NCBI GenBank assembly: GCA_910575245.1
Contig: CAJTEN010000008.1
Span: forward strand, 124,001 to 188,000
Direction of reading: 5' to 3'
Length of the DNA stretch: 64,000 nucleotides
Origin: Clostridia bacterium
GTDB lineage: Bacteria; Bacillota; Clostridia; Lachnospirales; Lachnospiraceae
The position numbers were made by a program, and so were the translations under genes. A model generated the notes under the pieces. It saw only the letters and a list, made by a program, of their open reading frames with translations. It was not told the DNA's origin and ran no database searches. Every line of letters begins with the position of its first letter. Positions within the stretch are counted from its first letter, which is position 1. Shown piece by piece: positions 7,745 to 16,225 of this stretch.

Positions 7745-9127
7745 TTATTCTGTTGTCTCGGCAAGTAAAGTATTGATTCTGCTTTCCACCTGTGCCATCG
7801 CATCATCAATTGAAACACCGCTCAGCATGGAATTATAGGATTCTCCCATAATATCCTGTACTTCCGAGTATCCTGAATAAGTCGGATAGGGAAGCGCATA
7901 CTGAATACAGTCAACGAAACCCTGGTATGCCGGTGTATCAAACATCTCGTCTTCCAGCGCATCGCTGGCTACAGGCATACGTCCTGTCTCCGCCGCAAAC
8001 GTAATTGCATTTTCTTTATCAGCCATATATTTCAGGAAGTCTGCCATTTCCTGCGGATGCTCACATGCTGTCGTAATCGAGTAGCCTGATACCTGCAGAT
8101 TCGTTACATGTCTGTCCTGAGACGGAATAGGAACAGAGGCAAGCTTCCCATCCAGTTCCGGATTCTGGCTGACAATAGCACCAAGGGCATTGGAACCTGA
8201 TATAATCATTCCGGCCTGTTCATTTGCAAAATATGTTACCGCTTCCGGATATCCTGTCTCTGTCGCTCCGGGAGGAACGATTCCATCTACCAGATCCAGA
8301 TCCACAAATGTCTGCAGCGCTGTCCTGTACTTATCTTCCGTCAGATCAGAAACCCATGCGCCGCTGTCATCCTGATAGATCTCATCCACACCAAATGCTT
8401 TGACATACTGTGAAAATCTGGCTTCTCCGGAACCGTTCTGAAGTCCCACCAATGCAAATCCCCATCTGTCGGTTCCGTTGGTAAATGCTTTTCCGACATT
8501 TCTGAAATCTTCCATAGTCTCGATCGTGTCATAATCCGTCTCTCCCATCCAGTCCGCACGATAGATCAACGCGATGGGAACCATAAACCAGGGAACTACC
8601 ATAAGCTGTCCATCTGTTGACGCATATTCAATGATTGACGGATCCATGGAATTAAGGAAATCATCTCCCAGATATTCCGTTGGGTCTATCACAATTCCCA
8701 TTGATTTTGCCTGCGGCATAAATGCCGTATTCATGTAAAATGCATCCGGAAGGTCATCACTGGAGTTCAGGGTAATGATCTGTGCGTTCAGGTCATTGTT
8801 CGCAACCGCGATATACTCGATCTTAATATTGGGATGATCCGCCATATACTGCTCGGCCATTGCCGATTCCAGACTGGCTTCCCCTTCTGTCTGGATGGAT
8901 GACATGATCCTCAGGGTAATCTCTTCATCTGATGAAGCCGTATCTCCCGCCTCTGCGGTATCCCCGGACGTTTCCGCTGATCCGGCATTCTGGGAATCGT
9001 CTTCTGCCGTATTCTCTTCAGCTGCATCCGAACCCTGGCTCTCTGCCGGCTGTCCTCCTCCGCAGCCTGTCAGCAGTGTTGCCGCCATCGAAGCAGACAA
9101 CAGTATGCTTAGTAATTTTTTCTTCAT
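7745..9127 (-). CDS. ABC transporter sugar/sugar-acid-binding lipoprotein (family 1 SBP)
   Basis: A 460-residue extracellular solute-binding protein. A lipoprotein signal (MKKKLLSILLSASMAATLLT, lipobox LLTGCGGG) is followed by a Ser/Glu/Asp-rich linker (about residues 27-68) and the binding fold (LRIMSSIQTEGEASLESAMAEQY..., HPNIKIEYIAV). ATG at 9127 follows GGGAGGAAG. Its place between permeases and the aldolase implies import of an aldonate or related acidic sugar. Cargo is inferred from context only. Confidence 0.9.
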   Translation of the reverse strand: MKKKLLSILLSASMAATLLTGCGGGQPAESQGSDAAEENTAEDDSQNAGSAETSGDTAEAGDTASSDEEITLRIMSSIQTEGEASLESAMAEQYMADHPNIKIEYIAVANNDLNAQIITLNSSDDLPDAFYMNTAFMPQAKSMGIVIDPTEYLGDDFLNSMDPSIIEYASTDGQLMVVPWFMVPIALIYRADWMGETDYDTIETMEDFRNVGKAFTNGTDRWGFALVGLQNGSGEARFSQYVKAFGVDEIYQDDSGAWVSDLTEDKYRTALQTFVDLDLVDGIVPPGATETGYPEAVTYFANEQAGMIISGSNALGAIVSQNPELDGKLASVPIPSQDRHVTNLQVSGYSITTACEHPQEMADFLKYMADKENAITFAAETGRMPVASDALEDEMFDTPAYQGFVDCIQYALPYPTYSGYSEVQDIMGESYNSMLSGVSIDDAMAQVESRINTLLAETTE

Positions 9128-9171
9128 TTTCTTCCTCCCTTTCCTGTTTTGTTTTCTTGTTTCATATAGTT

Positions 9172-10017
9172 TTATGATTTTACAGCGCCTGCCGTTAAAC
9201 CACCGATAAAATATTTCTGCAGGAAGATAAACCCTATTACCAAAGGAATACTGGCAACGACTGAGGACGCCATCAGATCATTCCACATTATCTTGTAATA
9301 GCCGTTTAGCTCTGCAATACCGACTGATACGGTCTTTAATTTTTCATCCGCCATAAGCAGATTGGCAAACATATATTCATTCCAGCATGTGACAAATGCA
9401 TAAATAGCCGAGGAAGATACTCCGGGAATAACAATAGGGAGTGTGATCCTGGTAAATGCCTGCCATCTTGAACATCCGTCAATGATTGCCGCCTCGTCCA
9501 ATTCCAGGGGAACGGTCTTAAAATATCCCACCATCATCCATGAACAGAAGGGCACCGTAAACGATATATATACCAGTCCCAGCCCGATCAGGGTATTATT
9601 GAGGCCGTACGTATTGAGCACCTTATAATAAGGTACCAGTAACATGACTGAAGGAAACATCTGTGTAAGCAATACAAATCCCAGGAAGCTTTCTTTTCCT
9701 TTAAAGCGAAATCTTGTTACCCCGTACCCTGTCAGACAGGAGATAGATACGGATATTGCAACTGCGGCCAGAGTTACAATAATGGAGTTCCTGAAATAAT
9801 ACAGAAACGGATAATCTACCCACATGGCCCTGTAGGAATCCAGAGTAACCGTCTCGGGTATCCAACGCGGAGGGATCGCAAATGTTTCGGGCTCTGTTTT
9901 CAAAGATGTGGAAACCATCCACAGGACGGGAACCAGCACGAAAATACTTCCTATCAGACAAGCTCCGTAAGTCAGAACGTTATTTATCATTCCGGACCTT
10001 TTCTTATTCATCATCAC
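9172..10017 (-). CDS. ABC transporter permease (MalG/UgpE type)
   Basis: A 281-residue inner-membrane permease with six predicted membrane segments and the EAA loop ELDEAAIIDGCSRWQAFTRITLPIV, which contacts the ATPase. The terminal KYFIGGLTAGAVKS is typical of CUT1 permeases. It overlaps the upstream permease gene by 14 bases. No ATPase gene is in the operon, so a shared MsiK/UgpC-type ATPase is expected elsewhere. Confidence 0.92.
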   Translation of the reverse strand: MMMNKKRSGMINNVLTYGACLIGSIFVLVPVLWMVSTSLKTEPETFAIPPRWIPETVTLDSYRAMWVDYPFLYYFRNSIIVTLAAVAISVSISCLTGYGVTRFRFKGKESFLGFVLLTQMFPSVMLLVPYYKVLNTYGLNNTLIGLGLVYISFTVPFCSWMMVGYFKTVPLELDEAAIIDGCSRWQAFTRITLPIVIPGVSSSAIYAFVTCWNEYMFANLLMADEKLKTVSVGIAELNGYYKIMWNDLMASSVVASIPLVIGFIFLQKYFIGGLTAGAVKS

Positions 10018-10912
10018 TCAATACCTTTCTGAACACTTTACTGATCAAATAGCATATTACAAAGACAACTACGGCCATTGCCGCCGCTCTTCCAAACTTG
10101 AAATACTGGAAAGCTTCTTTATAGATTCCGATACTGACGATGGAGGTAACCGAATTTGGCCCGCCGCTTGTCAGAAGTTCGACGATCGTGTAATGCTTGA
10201 ACCACCAGACCACATCCAATATTACCGTAGTAGCCAGAACCGGTTTGATCGCCGGCAGGATAATCCTGAACAGAAGCTGTACCGCATTGGCGCCGTCCAC
10301 CCTGGCTGCCTCCAGAATATCCGATGATACACTCTGAAGCGCCGCAAGCACATTGACCAGTACCATAGGATACCCCTTCCATATGCACACCAGAACAACA
10401 ACCGCAAATGCCCACTGTGTGCTTCCCAGCCATGAGATCTGCTTCTCTATCAGCCCATGCTCCAAAAGAAAACTGTTAAATAGTCCATACATGGGATTTG
10501 CCAGCCATTTAAAGATCAGTGCGATCACCACATCCGGAAACAGCCACGGCAGAACAAGTATCGTCCTGAAAACGGTTGTCCCTCGCTTCTTCTGATTCAA
10601 GGCCAGTCCTAACAAAATGCCGATCACGAAATGGCCGGCCACCACCAGAAAAGCAAACTTAAAGGTAACCCATATATTCTTCAGAAAGTTGTCCTGCGTA
10701 AAAATCACCAGATAATTCCTGAATCCGGCGAAACTCCAGTTTTTGCCAAGATCCGTGTCAAAGAAGCTGATATATACTCCATAGGACAACGGATAGACTA
10801 CAAGCATGACCAGTAAAAGCAGTACGGGAAATATAAAAAGGTAAGGCGTCAATTCTGAAAGCGACATCTTCGAAGGCTGAAATTGTTCTTGTTTATGAGA
10901 CTTTGTTTTCAC
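10004..10912 (-). CDS. ABC transporter permease (MalF/UgpA type)
   Basis: A CUT1 permease of 302 residues. A short basic tail is followed by six membrane segments, a periplasmic FFDTDLGKNWSFAGFRNY stretch, and the EAA loop DILEAARVDGANAVQLLFRIILPA. Two in-frame GTG codons compete; the one at 10912 has GGGGGAG five bases upstream and overlaps the dehydratase TAG stop by one base, so it is preferred to the GTG at 10918. Heterodimer partner of the downstream permease. Confidence 0.9.
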   Translation of the reverse strand: MKTKSHKQEQFQPSKMSLSELTPYLFIFPVLLLLVMLVVYPLSYGVYISFFDTDLGKNWSFAGFRNYLVIFTQDNFLKNIWVTFKFAFLVVAGHFVIGILLGLALNQKKRGTTVFRTILVLPWLFPDVVIALIFKWLANPMYGLFNSFLLEHGLIEKQISWLGSTQWAFAVVVLVCIWKGYPMVLVNVLAALQSVSSDILEAARVDGANAVQLLFRIILPAIKPVLATTVILDVVWWFKHYTIVELLTSGGPNSVTSIVSIGIYKEAFQYFKFGRAAAMAVVVFVICYLISKVFRKVLSDDE

Positions 10913-12063
10913 TACCACTCCCCCATTGATCTGTCATCGTCAAAAAATAAAACCGGATTACTCCATCTTCCGTCGTATAGAATTTCTTTCAAATAGTCTT
11001 CGTCAATCTCGAAACCAAGGCCGGGAGCCTCGGGTACATCAATATAACCGTCCCTGATTACAAAGGGCTGCTTAAACAGTCCCATACCCAGATCCAAACG
11101 TTCCTCATGGGTGGGATGCTCCTGAGCCGTAAAATTGGATATACAGGCATCAATCTGCAGGCAGGCCGCCAGGGCGACCGGGCCTAAAGGATTATGCGGC
11201 GCTACACTCATATAGTAATTCTGTGCCATGGCTGCAATCTTGAATGTCTGCAGGATTCCTCCGCAATGACAGACATCAGGCTGTACAACACTCACCGCCT
11301 GCTTCTCAATCAGCTCCCTGTAGCCATAAGTGGTAAATAGACGTTCACCGCTTGCAATGGGAATTGTAGTCATGTGTGAGATCTTAACCATGGCATCCAC
11401 ATTCTCCGGCAGGACAGGTTCCTCTATGAACATGGGATATACCCGCTCCAGCTCCCTGCAGAGAACCGGAGCCATCGCCGGAGAAATTCTTCCGTGGAAA
11501 TCAATGGCAAAATCGATATTTTCCCCGACTGCATCCCTCAGTATCTCCATTCTTCTGACAATCTGTTTTACTGTTGACATGGTGTCGATATGCCTTATCG
11601 GCGGTGTCAGCATTGAAGTCTTCAATGCCGTAAACCCTGCTTCCAGCCGCTTTCCTGCCCAATAACGGATATCTTCCTCTGTAGGATCGTCATTGAACGG
11701 CAGCAGATGGGCATACATCCTGATCCTGTCTCTGCACTTCCCTCCAAGGAGCTGCCATACAGGAACCCCCAATTTCTTTCCTTTTATATCCCATAATGCC
11801 TGTTCGATACCGCTGACCGCACTGTATATGACCGCACCGCCTCTGTAAAAAGCTCCCCGGTACATCATGTTATACAGCAGTTCGATATTCATGGGATCCT
11901 GTCCCACGATCAAATCAGCCAGAACGTCGATTGCTTCTCCCACCACTGTAGACCTTCCTTCCAGGGTCGGCTCTCCCCATCCGGCCAGCCCCTCATCAGT
12001 TGTAACCTTTACAAGCATCCATCTGGGCTTTATATAAAATTTCTCTACTGATACAATCTTCAT
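10912..12063 (-). CDS. Galactonate dehydratase-like enolase-superfamily enzyme (DgoD-like)
   Basis: A 383-residue mandelate-racemase-subgroup enzyme that dehydrates an aldonate to a 2-keto-3-deoxy acid. Similarity to DgoD runs throughout: MKIVSVEKFYIKPRWMLVKV, SGIEQALWDIKGKKLGVPVWQLLGG, the metal/catalytic region AIDFHGRISPAMA, IEEPVLPEN, SGERLFT, QPDVCHCGGI and APHNPLGPVALAACLQID. The ATG at 12063 has GGAGG at ideal spacing; the frame upstream to 12177 overlaps the operator and leader. It is first in the catabolic operon. D-galactonate is the best guess; a related hexonate is possible. Confidence 0.87.
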   Translation of the reverse strand: MKIVSVEKFYIKPRWMLVKVTTDEGLAGWGEPTLEGRSTVVGEAIDVLADLIVGQDPMNIELLYNMMYRGAFYRGGAVIYSAVSGIEQALWDIKGKKLGVPVWQLLGGKCRDRIRMYAHLLPFNDDPTEEDIRYWAGKRLEAGFTALKTSMLTPPIRHIDTMSTVKQIVRRMEILRDAVGENIDFAIDFHGRISPAMAPVLCRELERVYPMFIEEPVLPENVDAMVKISHMTTIPIASGERLFTTYGYRELIEKQAVSVVQPDVCHCGGILQTFKIAAMAQNYYMSVAPHNPLGPVALAACLQIDACISNFTAQEHPTHEERLDLGMGLFKQPFVIRDGYIDVPEAPGLGFEIDEDYLKEILYDGRWSNPVLFFDDDRSMGEW

Positions 12064-12160
12064 CTTTACCTCCACGTGGATATTGCCGGCTGTGCCTGCA
12101 ACCTCTCTGAACTCTGAATGCGCAACGGAAGCTTCGGCTTCCATACTTCCCTTTCGCATG

Positions 12161-12176
12161 TCCGTATATACGAACA
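12161..12176 (-). promoter_or_regulatory. Putative IclR operator 1 (dehydratase leader)
   Basis: TCCGTATATACGAACA on the plus strand matches site 2 at 12365-12380 at 14 of 16 bases. It lies just downstream of the predicted dehydratase transcription start (about 12197), a position suited to repression by roadblock. Confidence 0.65.
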
Positions 12177-12203
12177 TTGTTCTTAATTACGTTTCATGCA
12201 ATA

Positions 12204-12232
12204 AAAGTATCATATCTGATCCGTTTTGTCAA
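12204..12232 (-). promoter_or_regulatory. Promoter of the aldonate operon
   Basis: On the minus strand TTGACA (plus 12227-12232), a 17-base spacer and TACTTT (plus 12204-12209). It drives the dehydratase-permeases-SBP-aldolase-kinase operon. Confidence 0.7.
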
Positions 12233-12313
12233 CAGGTATAAGATAGCCAATAATTAAAATGCTTTTTTGTATAATATAACTATTATATTCTTCCTCAATC
12301 CTTAAAATATTGA

Positions 12314-12342
12314 TTGACTTTTCTAATTCATTCCATTATCAT
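12314..12342 (+). promoter_or_regulatory. Promoter of the IclR regulator gene
   Basis: TTGACT (12314-12319), 17 bases, TATCAT (12337-12342). Operator 2 lies about 16 bases after the expected start point, mirroring the other side. Confidence 0.65.
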
Positions 12343-12364
12343 AGAATTATTATTACAAATTATA

Positions 12365-12380
12365 TTCGAATATACGAACA
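12365..12380 (+). promoter_or_regulatory. Putative IclR operator 2 (regulator leader)
   Basis: TTCGAATATACGAACA, nearly the same word as at 12161-12176 and in the same orientation. TTCGAATATACGAA is itself close to a palindrome. It ends 13 bases before the regulator ATG, so binding would also block the regulator's own expression. Confidence 0.6.
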
Positions 12381-12393
12381 GCAGAGGTATTAT

Positions 12394-13182
12394 ATGAAAG
12401 AAGATAATAATAATCTCCACCGTACCACCCTGAGAATACTGGAAACACTCGAACTGATTGCAAATAATCCGAACCGGTTCACCCTGTCAGATATCAGCGA
12501 TAAACTGCAGATCCCGAAAAGCACTATATCCCCGATCCTGCACACCCTTGTATATAAGGGATTTCTCTCACTGACACCGGATTACCACTACCGGATCGGT
12601 TTTTCTGCTTATAACATCGGAACCGGATTCCTTCACCAGTTCAATTATCTGGATGAGATCGAGAAGATTCTGTCCGATGTAACAAATGTCTGTCTGGAGG
12701 CCTCTCATTACGCCGTTCTCTCAGGTGGAGATGTTCTGTACCTGAAGAAAGTCAACTCGCCGGAACCTATCCGCATGGTCTCCTTTGTCGGCAATAAACT
12801 TCCTGCCTATAGTACTGCCCTTGGGAAGGCCTTATTATTAAACATGTCTGTCAACGACATTAAGAAACTGTATCCTGGCGGTTTAAAACCGGTAACAGAA
12901 CATACCATAACCGACTTTACGGAGCTTAGAGAACAGCTTACAAAAGCAAAACAGGAAGGCTACGTATATGAGATTGAAGAATCCAACCAATATATACGCT
13001 GTATCGCGGTACCGATACACAAATCCGGGAAAATCGTTGCTTCCATCAGTGTAGCCACTCCGGTTTTCCGATACGATGACAAGAAGGAAGCATTGATTAA
13101 AGCCCTCTTAACGGATGCGCAATATAAAATAGAAACTCTGATCAATACTTTGGAAATAAGTTATGAGGATTTAATACAATGA
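12394..13182 (+). CDS. IclR-family transcriptional regulator
   Basis: A 262-residue protein. An N-terminal winged helix-turn-helix (about residues 8-65: TLRILETLELIANNPNRFTL, SDISDKLQIPKSTISPILHTL) is followed by the IclR effector domain (about 80-255), including MVSFVGNKLPAYSTALGKALL and YEIEESNQYIRCIAVPI. ATG at 12394 follows AGAGG. Divergent from the aldonate operon and flanked by twin operators, it is the likely local repressor, with a keto-deoxy acid or aldonate as possible effector. Confidence 0.9.
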   Translation: MKEDNNNLHRTTLRILETLELIANNPNRFTLSDISDKLQIPKSTISPILHTLVYKGFLSLTPDYHYRIGFSAYNIGTGFLHQFNYLDEIEKILSDVTNVCLEASHYAVLSGGDVLYLKKVNSPEPIRMVSFVGNKLPAYSTALGKALLLNMSVNDIKKLYPGGLKPVTEHTITDFTELREQLTKAKQEGYVYEIEESNQYIRCIAVPIHKSGKIVASISVATPVFRYDDKKEALIKALLTDAQYKIETLINTLEISYEDLIQ

Positions 13183-14009
13183 GAAAGACCGAAAAGCAGG
13201 CCGGAAAAGAAGGACATAGATACAGCTATGAAGAAATCGCAGAAAAGATCAATATTTTATCCGCTTTCTGCGGCCCCAGAGATTTAACCGGGCTGTCAGA
13301 AGATGCTCTGCATGACAAGTATGGGATTACACAGGCAGATATGCTGATTCTGTTCGGAGCAAGCATTCCGGCTTCCTACTCATTATTTGAACAAGCCGTA
13401 AGAAACAATCTGTCAAGATATTACATGCTGGTTGGCGGCATCGGCCATACAACGGGAACTTTACAGAATCTGATGCAGCCGTATCTTACGGACTTTGACA
13501 CTTCCGGAATGCCGGAAGCGGACATCATGTATCATTATATCAGGAACCAGGTAAATTTATCTGACATGGAACTGATAATAGAAAACAAATCCACAAACTG
13601 TGGAAATAATGTTACCAATGCATTGGCATTATTTCCGGATGATAAGATCCGGAATGTAATCATCATGCAGGATTCTACCATGCAGCGCAGGATCTGTGCC
13701 GGATTTGAAAAGTATGCACCACAGCTTACTATCATAAATTACGCAGGCTATGGCATCAAAGTAGTCCACGATCATGATACCCTGGGCTTTAATCAGGAAC
13801 TCTGGGGCATGTGGAATATGGAAAGATATATTTCACTGCTGCTTGGGGAAATTGCAAGATTATATGACGATGAGAACGGCTATGGCCCTAACGGGAAGGG
13901 TTATATTGCCCACGTAACAATCCCGCCTGCCGTCCTGGAGGCTTACTGTGCTCTGTTGGGGATCTACGGTACTGATACGGTGCGTGAAGCCAATCCTTTA
14001 TATCAATGA
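13179..14009 (+). CDS. YdcF-like (DUF218) family protein
   Basis: A 276-residue protein whose ATG overlaps the IclR stop by 4 bases (ATGA), so the two are translationally coupled. The DUF218/YdcF core is visible: ADMLILFGASIPASYSLFEQA, YYMLVGGIGHTTG, IIENKSTNCGNNVTNALALF (the E-x-x-S-x-N signature) and VIIMQDSTMQRR. It has no signal peptide or membrane segment, so it is the soluble YdcF type rather than ElyC/SanA. E. coli YdcF binds S-adenosylmethionine but its role is unknown. The link to sugar-acid use is contextual only. Confidence 0.78.
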   Translation: MRKTEKQAGKEGHRYSYEEIAEKINILSAFCGPRDLTGLSEDALHDKYGITQADMLILFGASIPASYSLFEQAVRNNLSRYYMLVGGIGHTTGTLQNLMQPYLTDFDTSGMPEADIMYHYIRNQVNLSDMELIIENKSTNCGNNVTNALALFPDDKIRNVIIMQDSTMQRRICAGFEKYAPQLTIINYAGYGIKVVHDHDTLGFNQELWGMWNMERYISLLLGEIARLYDDENGYGPNGKGYIAHVTIPPAVLEAYCALLGIYGTDTVREANPLYQ

Positions 14010-14042
14010 TATCTTGTGAATCAAAAAAATTCTCAAAAATTG

Positions 14043-14072
14043 TTGACAATAGTCCCACGAATATTGTATCAT
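14043..14072 (+). promoter_or_regulatory. Promoter of tRNA-Pro
   Basis: TTGACA (14043-14048), an 18-base spacer, TATCAT (14067-14072), with the tRNA starting 18 bases later. Confidence 0.65.
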
Positions 14073-14089
14073 ATTAGTTGTTCGCAAAT

Positions 14090-14163
14090 CGAAGCGTGGC
14101 TCAGCTTGGTAGAGCGCTGCGTTCGGGACGCAGAGGTCGCAGGTTCAAATCCTGTCGCTTCGA
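14090..14163 (+). tRNA. tRNA-Pro (CGG anticodon)
   Basis: A 74-base cloverleaf. The acceptor arms CGAAGCG and CGCTTCG are fully complementary with the C1-G72 pair usual in bacterial tRNA-Pro. The anticodon stem CTGCG/CGCAG holds loop TTCGGGA, giving anticodon CGG. The T arm contains GGTTCAAATCC. CCA is not encoded. It has its own promoter and terminator. Confidence 0.95.
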
Positions 14164-14180
14164 CTATATAAAATAAAGTC

Positions 14181-14223
14181 TAAACACCAGATTCTCTTAC
14201 TTTTAAGAATCTGGTGTTTTATA
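14181..14223 (+). terminator. Rho-independent terminator after tRNA-Pro
   Basis: ACACCAGATTCT pairs with AGAATCTGGTGT and is followed by a T-rich run. Confidence 0.85.
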
Positions 14224-14281
14224 TTTACCGGCTGCCTCAAGAGCTTTGGTATTGTAAGAGCATTTTCGCCATTTATTTTGT

Positions 14282-14386
14282 ATCCCCGTCCCAAGTCGGA
14301 TGCGGCGAGAGCAGATTCTCTATGGCTATATTTACACATTCTCATGCACTTTGTAGTAAATGCAAAGTCCTGGGCTGAACTGTTAC
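14282..14386 (+). repeat. Repeat R1, copy with intact right end
   Basis: The right 105 bases match the complete element at 38953-39093, ending in TGCAAAGTCCTGGGCTGAAC-TGTTAC. The left part (about 14225-14281) is too diverged to place. This fills the gap between tRNA-Pro and the antiporter gene. Confidence 0.75.
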
Positions 14387-14478
14387 CAGGTAATTTTTTT
14401 CTCAGACATTGACATTCTTTTTATTTAAGATTATAACTATGTATGGAAATAAAGCCTAACAGAAATGGGGAGGATATT

Positions 14479-15669
14479 ATGGAATCATATGAAATTTTAA
14501 AAGATCTTGCAATCATTTTACTCTTTGCCAAATGCTTCGGCATTCTCGCAAGGAAATTCAAGGCGCCGCAGGTAGTCGGCCAGATTATTGCCGGGCTGTT
14601 AGTCGGTCCCTGTGTGTTCGGCTGGATCACGCAGACCGAGTTTATCACCGAAATGGCGGAAGTCGGCGTAATCATATTAATGTTTTCTGTCGGATTGGAA
14701 TCCGACTTGAAGGAGCTTTTGAAAACAGGACCCATTGCTTTTCTGATCGCCTGTGCCGGTGTCCTTGTTCCTTTAGTATTTGGTTCGCTTTTGTATATGG
14801 GATTCTACGGCGTAGCACCCTGGGGCAGCGAGAATTTCTTTAAGGCAGTCTTTATGGGTACGATTATGACGGCAACCAGTGTCAGTATCACCGTTGCCTC
14901 CCTGCAGGAACTGGGCAAGATTAAGAGCAAGGTCGGTACCACCATTGTCAGCGCCGCCATCATCGATGACGTAATCGGTATCATTGTCCTGACTTTCGTG
15001 ATCGGCTTCAAGAGCCCTGATTCAAACCCGGGAATGGTTATCGTGAAGACCATCGCCTTCTTTGCGGTAGCAATCGTGGGCGGATTTCTTTTCTATAAAA
15101 TATTTCTTACCCTGGATAAACGCTATCCGCACACAAGACGTATTCCAATCATCGGCGTGGCCTTCTGTTTTGCCCTGTCCTACATTGCGGAGAGATATTT
15201 CGGTATCGCAGACATTACCGGGGCATATGTTGCAGGCGTTGTGCTGTGCAGCATCAGTGACAACGAATACATAAAGCGCAAGGTGGATGTCAGCTCTTAT
15301 ATGTTCTTCGGCCCGATCTTCTTTGCCAGCATCGGCCTTAAGACCACCTTTAACAGCATGAACGCTAAACTATTCACCTTCTGCATCTGCTTCGTGATCG
15401 TAGCGCTCCTGTCCAAGATCATCGGCTGCGGCGTGATCAGCAAAATCTGTAAATACAGTCTGCCTGATTCTTTAAAAATCGGCGTAGGCATGATGACGAG
15501 AGGCGAAGTCGCCCTGATCGTGGCACAGAAGGGCCTGGCCGCCGGGCTGCTGACAGCGGATTACTTTACGGCAGTCATCCTGTTGATCCTTGTGTCTTCA
15601 ATTCTGACACCTATTATCCTCAAGCTGCTCTATACCAGCGATGAGAAAAAGGGGATTGTGCATACCTGA
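14479..15669 (+). CDS. Cation:proton antiporter (CPA2 / Na+/H+ exchanger domain)
   Basis: A 396-residue membrane protein with about 12 hydrophobic segments and no C-terminal TrkA domain. CPA2 hallmarks are KAPQVVGQIIAGLLVGPCVFG near the N-terminus, FSVGLESDLKEL, SAAIIDDVIGIIVL (the conserved acidic pair in the ion path) and MMTRGEVALIVAQKGL. ATG at 14479 follows GGGGAGG; the upstream frame extension lacks support. It stands alone between a repeat and a terminator shared with trxA. Na+/H+ or K+/H+ exchange cannot be told apart. Confidence 0.9.
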   Translation: MESYEILKDLAIILLFAKCFGILARKFKAPQVVGQIIAGLLVGPCVFGWITQTEFITEMAEVGVIILMFSVGLESDLKELLKTGPIAFLIACAGVLVPLVFGSLLYMGFYGVAPWGSENFFKAVFMGTIMTATSVSITVASLQELGKIKSKVGTTIVSAAIIDDVIGIIVLTFVIGFKSPDSNPGMVIVKTIAFFAVAIVGGFLFYKIFLTLDKRYPHTRRIPIIGVAFCFALSYIAERYFGIADITGAYVAGVVLCSISDNEYIKRKVDVSSYMFFGPIFFASIGLKTTFNSMNAKLFTFCICFVIVALLSKIIGCGVISKICKYSLPDSLKIGVGMMTRGEVALIVAQKGLAAGLLTADYFTAVILLILVSSILTPIILKLLYTSDEKKGIVHT

Positions 15670-15707
15670 CGGCACTACTTTTGCCAGTTCTTCTTATAAA
15701 TATGACA

Positions 15708-15751
15708 TAAAAAGACGGCTGCAGCATAAACAGTGCAGCCGTCTCTTTTTA
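15708..15751. terminator. Bidirectional terminator between the antiporter and thioredoxin genes
   Basis: GACGGCTGCA (15714-15723) pairs with TGCAGCCGTC (15734-15743). A-tract on the left and T-tract on the right serve both converging genes. Confidence 0.9.
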
Positions 15752-15753
15752 AC

Positions 15754-16071
15754 TTATAACACTTTCTTAAGCTCTGCTTCCAACTGTTCCTTCGGCACGG
15801 CGCCTACTACAGTCGCAACGTCCTTGCCCTGTACGAATATCTTCATAGTAGGAATGGACATCACACGGTACATTCTGGCAAGCCCGTCCTCATCATCGAT
15901 ATTGCACTTGCCTACCTTAAGCTTGCCCTCATACTCCTCCGCCAGCTGCGTTACAACAGGCGCCATCATCTTACAGGGGCCACACCAGTCCGCATAGAAA
16001 TCCACCAGTACCGGGATTTCGGCATCAAGCACTTCCTTTTCAAAATTCGCTGCTGTAAATTTGTGTTCCAT
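15754..16071 (-). CDS. trxA: Thioredoxin
   Basis: A 105-residue single-domain thioredoxin with the active site FYADWCGPCKMMAP and the cis-proline region SIPTMKIF. ATG at 16071 follows AAGGAGGAAG; the frame further upstream reads through a repeat copy and is not coding. No reductase gene is adjacent. Confidence 0.96.
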   Translation of the reverse strand: MEHKFTAANFEKEVLDAEIPVLVDFYADWCGPCKMMAPVVTQLAEEYEGKLKVGKCNIDDEDGLARMYRVMSIPTMKIFVQGKDVATVVGAVPKEQLEAELKKVL

Positions 16072-16111
16072 GATTCTTCCTCCTTGTTTGGTAATATATA
16101 AAGCACTAATC

Positions 16112-16175
16112 TTATAGTTAACGACATTGGAAATTTCGCTTCTGGTTGTGCAAAAGCATCCATATATGGCTTTAC
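16112..16175 (+). repeat. Partial copy of palindromic repeat R3
   Basis: TTATAGTTAACGACATTGG, AAATTTCGCTTCTGGTTGTGC and the CATATATGGC apex follow the left arm of the complete copy at 18652-18754. The right arm is decayed. It lies between trmB and trxA. Confidence 0.6.
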
Positions 16176-16225
16176 CTGTTTTATTATCTGCCATATAAAG
16201 GCCGGATTATACAAATGCCTGCTTC

